Origin: Actinomycetes bacterium
GTDB taxonomy: Bacteria; Actinomycetota; Actinomycetes; S36-B12
Reading direction: 5' to 3'
Length of the DNA stretch: 13,529 nt
Assembly: GCA_030425745.1 (NCBI GenBank)
Contig: JAUHZW010000036.1
Span: 1-13,529, forward strand
The position numbers and the translations under genes were made by a program. Shown in pieces: positions 5,557 to 12,561 of the stretch (the first letter of the stretch is position 1; every line of letters begins with the position of its first letter). Under the pieces are notes generated by a model that was given only the letters and a program-made list of their open reading frames with translations, had not been told where the DNA came from and ran no database searches.

Positions 5557-8216
5557 TACTCCAGTGTGATGCTCGGCAGGATCCGGTCGAGCCATCGTGG
5601 CATCCACCAGTTGGCACGGCCGAACATGCTCATCAGCGAGGGCACGAGCACAAGCCGGATGATGAACGCGTCGATGAGCACAGCGGACGCGAGCGCGACC
5701 CCGAACAGCTTGATCGTGTCGATGGGGGTCGGCACGAAGGACAGGAAGACGCTGGTCATGATGGTCGCCGCCACCACGACGACCCGGCCGGACCCGGCCA
5801 GACCGAGGCGCACTGAGTCCGCATTGTCTTTCGTGGCGTCCCAGGTCTCGCGCATCCGGGAGACGAGGAACACCTGGTAGTCCATCGACAGGCCGAACAG
5901 GATCGCGAACACCATGATCGGCAGGAACGGCAGAATCGGGCCGGTTCCGGTCACACCGAGCACGGAGTCGGCGATGCCGAGCTGGAACACAGCCACGGTC
6001 ACACCCAGGGCACCGGCGAAGCTCAGCAGACTCGTCACTGCCGCCGTGAGCGGGATGAGCAGCGAGTGGAACAGCAGCATCAGGGCGAGGAACCCCAGAC
6101 CGATGACGAGCAGCAGAAACACCGGCAGCGCCGACTGCAGCACCGAGGTGAAGTCCTCGGACACGGCCTGAGTTCCGCCGACGTAGATCTTCGCCTTCGC
6201 CGTCTTCTCGATCTTCGGCGCCGTGACATCCCGGATCTCACGCAGGAGTGCGTTGGTCTCGTCCGATGTCGGTGATGTCGTCGGTTGGACGATGACGCTG
6301 GTGATGCGGTCGTCCGTGCCGCCGAACAGGCTCTTCTCATGTTTGAGCAGCGGCATCATCCCGCTGCTCGGGATGGTCTGGGCGACGCCGGGAGTCTTCT
6401 CAAGGTCCCGGATCACCTTCTCAAGCGACGTGAGGTCTTTCGGTTTGTCGGTCTCGACCGCGACGAAGAAAGGCCCGTTGACGCCCTCGCCGAAGCCCTC
6501 GGCCATGAGGTCGAAGCCCACGCGAGAGACGCTGCCGGGCGCGTCGGAGCCATTGTCGGGGAAGCCGAGGTCCATCGACCTCGCCGGCCACGCGAGGATC
6601 CCGACGATCACCAGCGCGAGAACGGCCGGGATGAGCGGCTTGCGCTGCAGGAGCCTCCCGTAGGAACTCCAGCGGGACTTCTCCGGGTCGAATTCCTTCG
6701 GATGACGCGCCCACGGCAGACGCAGACCCAGGCTGTGCTTCCCGAGCAGCGACAGCAGTGCCGGGAGCATCCACAGCGCGGACAGCATCACCATGAGCAC
6801 GGTGGTCGCAGCGGCGAGCGCGAGACCGTTGAAGAACGTGATGCCGAGGACGAACATGCCGAGCAGGGCCACGATGACGGTCGAGCCGGCGAAGGCGACG
6901 GCCTTGCCCGCCGTGCCGACGGCAGTGAGCGCGGCCTCCTTCGGCTCGAGCCCGGACCGCACCCCCTGGGTGAACCGGTTGAGGATGAACAGTCCGTAGT
7001 CGATGCCCACACCCAGCCCGATCATGGCCGCCAGAGTCGGCGCAAACGAGGCGACATCGGTGAATCGGGCGACCACCAGGACGAGCAGCTGCCCCGCGAC
7101 GAGACCGGTGAGGGCGACGACGATGGGCAGGCCGGCAGCGATCAGGGAGCCGAAGGCGATGGCCAGCACGATCACCGCGATGAGCAGCCCGATCGCCTCA
7201 GAGTTGTCCGGGCCGCCACCGGCCGCGGAGATCGCGCTGCCCGAGGCGCCGATGCTGAGGGTGTCGGTGCGCCCCTTCTCGATGATGCCGACGACGCGAT
7301 CCGCCTGCCGGATCGACAGGGTCGGGTGGTCGAAGGTCGCCGTCGCGTAGGCGACGGTGCGATCTGAGGAGACCGGACTGGCCACCTTCTGCGTGGCGCC
7401 CGCGGCCTTCACGACGGTATGGATGCCGTCCTCTGCCTCGGTCAGAGCCTTGGTGGCCGCGGCCACGTCCGACGGCAGCCCCCGGGCGAGTGCCGAGAGA
7501 TCCGCCGGGTTCGCCTCGGCCAGGGCCTTGCGAGTGGCCTCGGGAATCTTGGACAGTGCATCGACGCTGCCGAATGCCGCCACCAACCCGGCGGCATCGG
7601 CCTTGGTCATCCCCGGGATGCGCTCGAGGTCCTTGTCCGTGAGGGTGGCAAGCCCATCGAGGATCGCTGGCGGCGCTGCAGCCCACGCCGCGAGTCCGGG
7701 CAGAGCCTTCGCGATGGCCGCGAGTTCACCGGGGTCGGCGCTCTCCAGCGGGGCCAGTTGATCGATGAGGTCGGCCGCCTGCTGCAGTCGGTCGGCCGAC
7801 AGTCCCGTCGCCTTCGACAGCGCTGCCGCGATGCCCGTCCGTGCGGCCTTGCGGTAGTCGGTCGGCGCTGCTTTGGCGCAGTCCTTGCCGTAGTTCTTGC
7901 CGTACGGCCCGGCGACACACCTCGTGAACGGCAGGTCGGCGAGCTCCTTGAGGACCGGTTCGATCGCGTCGATCGTCGTCTTCGTGCGCACCCCGGAGCC
8001 GGAGTTCTTCCACACGACTTTGATCGACGAGGTGGTGGCGGGTCCGGTCTCGAGTTCGGTCAGCAGGTTCTGTGCCGTGGTCGACGAGGCGCCGGGCAGG
8101 GCGAAGCTGTCATTGTAGGTGCCCGGAAAGGCTGCCGACGCCGCTCCGATCCCGATCAGGGCAAGGGCCCAGACGATCAGGGCCAGGACCGGCCGCCGCA
8201 CCGCCCAGCGACTCAT
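5556..8216 (-). CDS. MMPL family (RND superfamily) transporter
   Basis: An 886-residue inner-membrane exporter of the MmpL/ActII type, normally driven by proton flow and exporting lipids, antibiotics or other hydrophobic compounds. Helix 1 is at about 9-29. The first extracytoplasmic domain is about 30-340. A helix bundle follows with GIDYGLF (D406-Y407), then a second extracytoplasmic domain, a second bundle with MDYQVF (D779-Y780) and the typical end NWWMPRWLDRILP. These two Asp-Tyr pairs are the proton-relay residues of the family. The first extracytoplasmic domain is unusually large: it has a helical, Ala/Leu-rich stretch (about 120-275) and a Cys pair C100/C113 that could form a disulfide. 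ATG 8216 overlaps the upstream stop as ATGA, favouring it over an in-frame GTG at 8234. It is the last gene of a four-gene operon; the substrate is unknown. Confidence 0.93.
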   Translation of the reverse strand: MSRWAVRRPVLALIVWALALIGIGAASAAFPGTYNDSFALPGASSTTAQNLLTELETGPATTSSIKVVWKNSGSGVRTKTTIDAIEPVLKELADLPFTRCVAGPYGKNYGKDCAKAAPTDYRKAARTGIAAALSKATGLSADRLQQAADLIDQLAPLESADPGELAAIAKALPGLAAWAAAPPAILDGLATLTDKDLERIPGMTKADAAGLVAAFGSVDALSKIPEATRKALAEANPADLSALARGLPSDVAAATKALTEAEDGIHTVVKAAGATQKVASPVSSDRTVAYATATFDHPTLSIRQADRVVGIIEKGRTDTLSIGASGSAISAAGGGPDNSEAIGLLIAVIVLAIAFGSLIAAGLPIVVALTGLVAGQLLVLVVARFTDVASFAPTLAAMIGLGVGIDYGLFILNRFTQGVRSGLEPKEAALTAVGTAGKAVAFAGSTVIVALLGMFVLGITFFNGLALAAATTVLMVMLSALWMLPALLSLLGKHSLGLRLPWARHPKEFDPEKSRWSSYGRLLQRKPLIPAVLALVIVGILAWPARSMDLGFPDNGSDAPGSVSRVGFDLMAEGFGEGVNGPFFVAVETDKPKDLTSLEKVIRDLEKTPGVAQTIPSSGMMPLLKHEKSLFGGTDDRITSVIVQPTTSPTSDETNALLREIRDVTAPKIEKTAKAKIYVGGTQAVSEDFTSVLQSALPVFLLLVIGLGFLALMLLFHSLLIPLTAAVTSLLSFAGALGVTVAVFQLGIADSVLGVTGTGPILPFLPIMVFAILFGLSMDYQVFLVSRMRETWDATKDNADSVRLGLAGSGRVVVVAATIMTSVFLSFVPTPIDTIKLFGVALASAVLIDAFIIRLVLVPSLMSMFGRANWWMPRWLDRILPSITLE

Positions 8217-9472
8217 GTGCCGACCAGATCCCACTCCGCGCCGTCAGGGGTGTCACGAACCTCGATCCCTGCATCCGCGAGTCCGTCACGGATGGCATCG
8301 CTGGTGGCGAAGTCCTTGGCTGCGCGGGCTCGCACCCGGGCGTCCAATGCGACCGCGACCACCGGACCGAGAGCCTCGCGCGGATCGCCGAGGCCGGAGG
8401 CTGCCGCACCGGCCAGCGCCACGAGCATGGACCGGAGCACCCGGCGGGCCGCGTTGGCGTCGTCACTGTCGAGAGTGTCGTGCGACCACGCCTGAATGGC
8501 GTCCTCGAGCTCGAGCGCGGCCTCGAGGGCTCCGTCGGCGTCTCCTGAAGCCAGGCAGGCGTCGAACACCGCCTTGCGTTCCTTGGCCACCTGGGCCAGC
8601 CCCGGCGCCGTCGCCTGCTGGGGCTGTTCCGGTGGACTCACCGCAACAGATGCCGCGGCGGGAGCCGCACCGGACGGCGAGCGTCCCGTGAGCGCAGCCT
8701 CGACGTCGTCGAGGGCGATGCTCTCCCCCGCCGGAACGACACGCTCGGCACCCCCGCCGCGCAGGGTCAGACCCCCGGCCCCGTGCACCGCTGCAACGCG
8801 GTCGACCACGTCGATGACCACCGCCGTGTGCTCATCCACGCCGAAGACGCCCACGCCCTCCGGAAGCTGGGCCTCCATCTCATCGAGTCGTGTCTGTCCG
8901 AGATAGCAGAAGCGCGTGTCATGACGGCCGCCTTCACGATTGTCATAGTGCGGGATGACGGCAGCGTCAACGCCGGTGATCGACCCGAGCAGGTCCAGGC
9001 CGGGGACCCACCGGGGGTCCTCGCCGACCTTGTAGATCTCGTACACCGGCACAGCCCACGAGCCGGCCGTGACGGCCGCGGCGCTGCCGAGGATCACGGT
9101 TCCGTCGCGGCCGACGATGTCGACCAGCGCCTCCGGAACAGGCGTGTCGAGCCACTGGGTGAGGGCATAGGTGGGACTGCCCGGCCCGGCGAAGGCCCAG
9201 CCAGCGCGCTGGAGGAGAGCCAGAGACTGCTCGCGCCCGGCCACCGGATCATCCCGGCGTCGCCACCGGGCGACCTCGAGCTCCGTGCCGACGGACTCGG
9301 AGAAGTACTGCCGGATCTTGTCGGTGAGATCATCGGCGTTGGCCTGGAAGCCGAACGGGGTGTCGAGCATGGCCCGGGCACCCTCGCCAGCCTCCTCGAC
9401 CAGCGTTCGATGCAGCTTGACCATGGTGGGGGCTGTCTCGCCTGAGCCCATGAGGACGATGCGACCGGTCAC
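8213..9472 (-). CDS. Peptidase S51/cyanophycinase-like protein with CysS-like C-terminal domain
   Basis: This 419-residue soluble protein has two parts. Residues 1-260 resemble the peptidase S51 / type 1 glutamine-amidotransferase-like fold (cyanophycinase, PepE). It has MGSGE near the start, AGPGSPTYAL (95-104), a nucleophile-elbow-like LGSAAA (129-133, candidate Ser130) and GVDEHTAVVI (211-220). The elbow differs from the usual GxSAGA, so peptidase activity is uncertain. After a Pro/Ala-rich linker (264-295) comes a helical region (295-360). It ends in RxxARAAKDFATSDAIRDxL...GIEVRDTPDGxxW (379-414), the C-terminal signature of cysteinyl-tRNA synthetase, without any catalytic synthetase domain. 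The GTG start is preceded by AAAGGG on the minus strand. It lies 20 bp after the LLM gene and overlaps the MMPL gene by 4 bp, so it is translationally coupled to it. Confidence 0.82.
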   Translation of the reverse strand: MTGRIVLMGSGETAPTMVKLHRTLVEEAGEGARAMLDTPFGFQANADDLTDKIRQYFSESVGTELEVARWRRRDDPVAGREQSLALLQRAGWAFAGPGSPTYALTQWLDTPVPEALVDIVGRDGTVILGSAAAVTAGSWAVPVYEIYKVGEDPRWVPGLDLLGSITGVDAAVIPHYDNREGGRHDTRFCYLGQTRLDEMEAQLPEGVGVFGVDEHTAVVIDVVDRVAAVHGAGGLTLRGGGAERVVPAGESIALDDVEAALTGRSPSGAAPAAASVAVSPPEQPQQATAPGLAQVAKERKAVFDACLASGDADGALEAALELEDAIQAWSHDTLDSDDANAARRVLRSMLVALAGAAASGLGDPREALGPVVAVALDARVRARAAKDFATSDAIRDGLADAGIEVRDTPDGAEWDLVGT

Positions 9473-9492
9473 GTCTCTACCCTTTCACCTGA

Positions 9493-10422
9493 TCACGCGA
9501 CGTGCGGCATGACCTCGGTGGCGATCAGCTCGAGGTGGTCGAGATCACTCATGTCGAGCATCTGCAGATACATCCGCCCGGTCCCGATCTCCTTGAACTC
9601 CAGGGCCTTCTCGACGACCTCGGCCGGAGAGCCAGCGAGCCCGTTGACCCGCAGCTCGCCGAGCTCGCGTCCCATCGCCGCCGCTCGGCGCTCGAGTTCG
9701 GCCTCCGACGTGCCGCAGCACACGACCTGGGCTGCCGACAGGATGATCGACTCCGGTGCGCGCTCGACCGCCTCGCAGGCTCGGTGCACGCGATCGAATG
9801 CCGAGGCCGAGTCCGTCAGGGACGTGAAGGCGATGTTGAATTCAGCGGCGAAGCGGGCGGCGAGTGCGGGGGTGCGTCGTGCCCCACCTCCGCCGATGAG
9901 GATCGGGATGGGCGTCTGCACCGGCTTCGGCAGCCCCGGAGAGTCCGTGACCCGGTAGTACTCGCCGTCGTGACTGTAGGTCTCCCCCACGGGCGTGGCC
10001 CACATGCCGGTGATGATCTCGAGCTGGTCGGTCAGCCGGTCGAAACGCTCGCCCAGCGGCGGGAACGGGATCCCGTAGGCGGCGTGCTCGGCCTCGTACC
10101 AGCCGGTGCCGAGTCCGAACTCGACCCGACCCCGGCTCATGTGGTCGACCTGCGCCACGGAGATGGCCAGCGGACCGGGCTGGCGGAAGGTCGCAGCGGT
10201 CATGAGGGTGCCGAGCCGGATCGTCGACGTCTCGCGGGCCAGGCCGGCCAGCGTGATCCACGCGTCCGTCGGGCCCGGAAGCCCGTCGTGGTCTCCCATG
10301 ACCAGATAGTGGTCGGATCGGAAGAACGCGTCGAAGCCCAGTCGTTCCGCGGCGAGGGCCACGGCCAGTTGATCGTCGTACGTGGCGCCCTGCTGGGGCT
10401 CGGTGAAGATGCGCAGCCGCAT
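9493..10422 (-). CDS. LLM class F420-dependent oxidoreductase
   Basis: A 309-residue luciferase-like (alpha/beta barrel) oxidoreductase. Seen features include the N-terminal MRLRIFTEPQQGATYDDQL, FDAFFRSDHYL, GPTDAWITLAGLARETSTIRLGTLMT, HMSRGRVEFGLGTGWYEAEHAAYGIPFPP and ILIGGGGARRTPALAARFA. These are typical of the actinobacterial F420-dependent branch (TIGR03560-type), which uses reduced coenzyme F420 for hydride transfer. The length is normal for the family and the substrate is unknown. The open frame extends upstream to 10563, but that part is not family-like. ATG 10422 has GAGGG 8-12 bases upstream and begins two bases after the stop of the preceding gene. It is the second gene of the four-gene operon. 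Confidence 0.92.
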   Translation of the reverse strand: MRLRIFTEPQQGATYDDQLAVALAAERLGFDAFFRSDHYLVMGDHDGLPGPTDAWITLAGLARETSTIRLGTLMTAATFRQPGPLAISVAQVDHMSRGRVEFGLGTGWYEAEHAAYGIPFPPLGERFDRLTDQLEIITGMWATPVGETYSHDGEYYRVTDSPGLPKPVQTPIPILIGGGGARRTPALAARFAAEFNIAFTSLTDSASAFDRVHRACEAVERAPESIILSAAQVVCCGTSEAELERRAAAMGRELGELRVNGLAGSPAEVVEKALEFKEIGTGRMYLQMLDMSDLDHLELIATEVMPHVA

Positions 10423-10424
10423 GA

Positions 10425-10661
10425 TCAGCCCTCGATGACGAGGCGCTGCTGGCGCAGCGACATGATCAGGGCGATGATCCAGCCCACGATCGTCCAGCCC
10501 AGCAGCAGATTGACCCAGAACACGCTCCAGTGCGGGACATCGCGCACCGCGGCGATCGCCCACGGCAGCATGTAGCCGGCGGTCAGGATGGCGACGACGA
10601 CGGCGACGACCTTGGTCGTCGTCCAGGAACGGTCAGCGGGCTGCACGCGCACATTGGACAT
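10425..10661 (-). CDS. Superinfection immunity family small membrane protein
   Basis: A 78-residue protein with two predicted membrane helices (about 16-36 and 45-68). It carries the signature MLPWAIAAV followed by FWVNLLLGWTIVGWIIALI. This matches the family named after phage T4 Imm (superinfection immunity protein), in which the NLLLGWTxxGW block is conserved. T4 Imm blocks DNA entry of a second phage. Chromosomal homologues are widespread and their role is not established, so the name is only a homology label. ATG 10661 has no ribosome binding site but has TAGGGT exactly six bases upstream, so it is probably leaderless. It is the first gene of the operon with the LLM oxidoreductase, S51-like fusion and MMPL transporter. 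Confidence 0.82.
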   Translation of the reverse strand: MSNVRVQPADRSWTTTKVVAVVVAILTAGYMLPWAIAAVRDVPHWSVFWVNLLLGWTIVGWIIALIMSLRQQRLVIEG

Positions 10662-10667
10662 GCCCCA

Positions 10668-10673
10668 ACCCTA
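10668..10673 (-). promoter_or_regulatory. Candidate leaderless -10 element (TAGGGT-N6-ATG) of the four-gene operon
   Basis: Read on the minus strand, TAGGGT is followed by TGGGGC and the ATG at 10661. It lies 11 bases beyond the foot of the 65-nt hairpin at 10685-10749, so the region where a -35 element would be is inside the hairpin arm. Confidence 0.5.
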
Positions 10674-10684
10674 GCCCGAACACA

Positions 10685-10749
10685 CCGATGCCTCGTCGCT
10701 CGTGGTGGATATCCGGCGCGGATTCCAGCCACGAACGACGAGGCATCGG
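10685..10749 (-). terminator. Long 65-nt near-perfect hairpin, likely terminator
   Basis: A 21-base arm (10685-10705) pairs with 10729-10749 with one mismatch, which could be G-U on one strand. The pairing continues inward (TGGAT.ATCCG with CGGATTCCA, one bulged base) to a GCG loop. It starts 6 bases after the stop of the beta-propeller gene on the minus strand. There is no U-tract after it. It could be a terminator, a processing site, or a small palindromic repeat element. Confidence 0.7.
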
Positions 10750-10755
10750 AAGGGA

Positions 10756-12399
10756 CTAGCGGAGGCGGACGCGATCCTTCACTGCGGCCGAACTGTACGG
10801 GCTGGTCGGAGCCGCGATGTACGTCGCCGTGACGTTCATCCGGCCCTTCTTCCAGTTCTTCTTGGCCTTGAAGGAGTACTTCACGACGCCATTGGTGATC
10901 GGCAGGTTGGCGACGGTCTTGCGCTTCTTCTTCTTCTGGAACTGCAGCGTCACCGAGCCCTGCGCGTCGCTGACGGAGAAGACGACCTCGTAGACCGCTC
11001 GCTTGCCGAGCTTCTGCTTGTTCGGAGCGAGGATCTGCATCGACGCACCGTTGCCGATGCTGGCCGTGGTGCCGGTCGCCGGGCCCGGAGCGGGCTTCGG
11101 TGCCGGGGTGAGGCTGCCGACCGCGACGGGCGCGGAGTAGCTCGGCTGCGATGCGCCGCTGGCGTTCGAGGCGGTGACCCCGGCGCGGACGTACTGCTTG
11201 TCCTCAGAGGTGGTCAGCGTGTACGTCGCCGCGGTGGCGTTGGGGATGTTGACGCAGGTGGCGACATCCGACGTGGAGCAGCGCTGCCACTGGTAGGTGT
11301 ACGTCGAGGCGTAGTCCCAGGTGCCGTTCGACGTGGCCACCGGAGTTCCCGGGGTCAGGCCCGTGGTGGGCGTCAGCGCCGGAGCGGTCTTGGAGACGGG
11401 CACGACGCCGGAGGCGGCGCGTCCGACCTGCGACGATCCCTTGACGACGAACCAGATGTTGCCGTCCGGTCCGATGGTGGGGCCGACGGCCGGGCCCGTC
11501 GCGCCGGCCGGGAGGCCGTAGGTGCCGACCGTGCCTCCCTGCGAGTTGGTCTGGATGACGGAGTTCGGCGTGGTCAGCCACAGGCCGCCGTTGGGGCCCT
11601 CGACGAGATCGTTGACGGCAGCGCCCATGCTGAGCTGGGCGATCGTGGTGTCGCTGACCAGGTGGCCGAGCTGCGCCGTGCCCGGCTGGGCGAACCACAC
11701 CGAGTTGTTCAGCAGGGCGATGCCCTGCGGATTGGCACCAGCCGGCGTGGAGACCGTCTCGGTCACCTGGCCGGCCATGGTGATGTAGCCCACCTTGCCG
11801 GCGCTGTACTCGGTGAAGTACATCCGGTTCGACGTCTCGGGACCGGGGGTGATGCCCCAGGGCCCGGCGTTGGCGGTCGGAACCGCGTACTCACCGGTGA
11901 TCTGGCCGGCCGTGGTGATCCGGCCGATCTTGTTGCCGCTGTACTCGGTGAACCACAGCGCGCCGTCGGGGCCGGTCGCGATGTCGACGGGCCGGGAGTT
12001 GGGCGTCGGGATGCCGTAGGCGCTCAGGGTGCCTGCGGTGGTGAGCTTGCCGATCGAGTTGATGCCCACCAGCGTCACCCACAGGTTGCCGTCGGGTCCG
12101 GTGGTGATGGCCGTGGGCTGGGACGTCGCTCCGAGCGCGAAATTCGCGACGACGGTGCCGTTGGCGTCGACCTTGGAGACGGTTCCCGCGTTCGTGTTCG
12201 CGGTGTAGAGGTAGCCGTCCGGGCCGAGGGTGATGTCGTTGGGGCTCGACTGCGCCGTCAGGCCGAAGAGCGTGATGTCTCCGGTGGCGGCGGAGGCCGG
12301 TGCGGCGGCGGCGATCAGTGAGCCGAGCGACATGGCAGCCGCGGCAACGGCGCCGACGACGGCCCGCAGACCTCGCGAGCGGTGGTTTCGATCGAACAT
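10756..12399 (-). CDS. Secreted Vgb-like beta-propeller protein with Ig-like and basic C-terminal domains
   Basis: A 547-residue exported protein. The Sec signal peptide has an Arg-rich n-region, a hydrophobic core at about 11-32 and a likely cleavage site after APASA (37). Residues 41-330 carry repeated blades with GPDGNLW(V/F) and WFTEYSGNKIGRITTAG-type motifs. These are characteristic of virginiamycin B lyase-like (Vgb) and NHL-type propellers. Only one His (H246) occurs in the propeller, so streptogramin lyase activity, which needs catalytic His, is doubtful. Residues about 337-426 form an Ig-like domain with YQWQRC...C (C374/C382). After a Pro-rich linker (430-441), residues 445-547 form a basic beta-rich domain with KKKKRK (489-494). 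There is no LPxTG anchor. ATG 12399 is chosen from AGGAAGG eight bases upstream and the signal peptide; the frame stays open to 12621. It may bind at the cell wall. Confidence 0.85.
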   Translation of the reverse strand: MFDRNHRSRGLRAVVGAVAAAAMSLGSLIAAAAPASAATGDITLFGLTAQSSPNDITLGPDGYLYTANTNAGTVSKVDANGTVVANFALGATSQPTAITTGPDGNLWVTLVGINSIGKLTTAGTLSAYGIPTPNSRPVDIATGPDGALWFTEYSGNKIGRITTAGQITGEYAVPTANAGPWGITPGPETSNRMYFTEYSAGKVGYITMAGQVTETVSTPAGANPQGIALLNNSVWFAQPGTAQLGHLVSDTTIAQLSMGAAVNDLVEGPNGGLWLTTPNSVIQTNSQGGTVGTYGLPAGATGPAVGPTIGPDGNIWFVVKGSSQVGRAASGVVPVSKTAPALTPTTGLTPGTPVATSNGTWDYASTYTYQWQRCSTSDVATCVNIPNATAATYTLTTSEDKQYVRAGVTASNASGASQPSYSAPVAVGSLTPAPKPAPGPATGTTASIGNGASMQILAPNKQKLGKRAVYEVVFSVSDAQGSVTLQFQKKKKRKTVANLPITNGVVKYSFKAKKNWKKGRMNVTATYIAAPTSPYSSAAVKDRVRLR

Positions 12400-12561
12400 G
12401 GAAGGGACCTTCCTGGGGACAACAGGGGCGACGCGCGGTGACGTCCCCCCTAGCCTGTCCCTCTCGCTGCCCTCACAGGGCGACCGACACGCGTTTCGGG
12501 GGGCCAGCACCCCGCCTCGATTCCGTTCCGGTGCGATGACGAACGGCAGTACGGTCTGCAC
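12400..12561. promoter_or_regulatory. Divergent intergenic region
   Basis: This 162-bp stretch separates the propeller gene (leftward) from the FUSC gene (rightward). For the rightward gene it holds the TACGGT element at 12550. For the leftward gene it holds AGGAAGG (12408-12414). That Shine-Dalgarno sequence lies in an inverted repeat (GGAAGG at 12400-12405, CCTTCC at 12408-12413), so it could pair with the bases just before the start codon. I see no confident -10/-35 pair for the leftward gene; TAGGGG at 12447-12452 on the minus strand is only a weak candidate. Confidence 0.4.
12550..12555 (+). promoter_or_regulatory. Candidate leaderless -10 element (TACGGT-N6-GTG)
   Basis: TACGGT is followed by CTGCAC and the GTG start of the FUSC-family gene at 12562. 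There is no Shine-Dalgarno sequence upstream. Confidence 0.5.

Noticed and set aside
6285..7367. Plus-strand open frame of 360 codons opposite the MMPL gene
   Set aside because: The composition is typical of an antisense shadow, and the MMPL frame has clear helices and Asp-Tyr motifs.
10423..10563. N-terminal extension of the LLM oxidoreductase
   Set aside because: It overlaps the Imm-like gene in another frame and lacks family similarity. ATG 10422 has a ribosome binding site and starts at the family N-terminus.
10702..12321. Long plus-strand open frame opposite the propeller gene
   Set aside because: The product is Arg/Gly/Asp-rich with no recognisable domain, while the minus strand shows a signal peptide and regular blade repeats.
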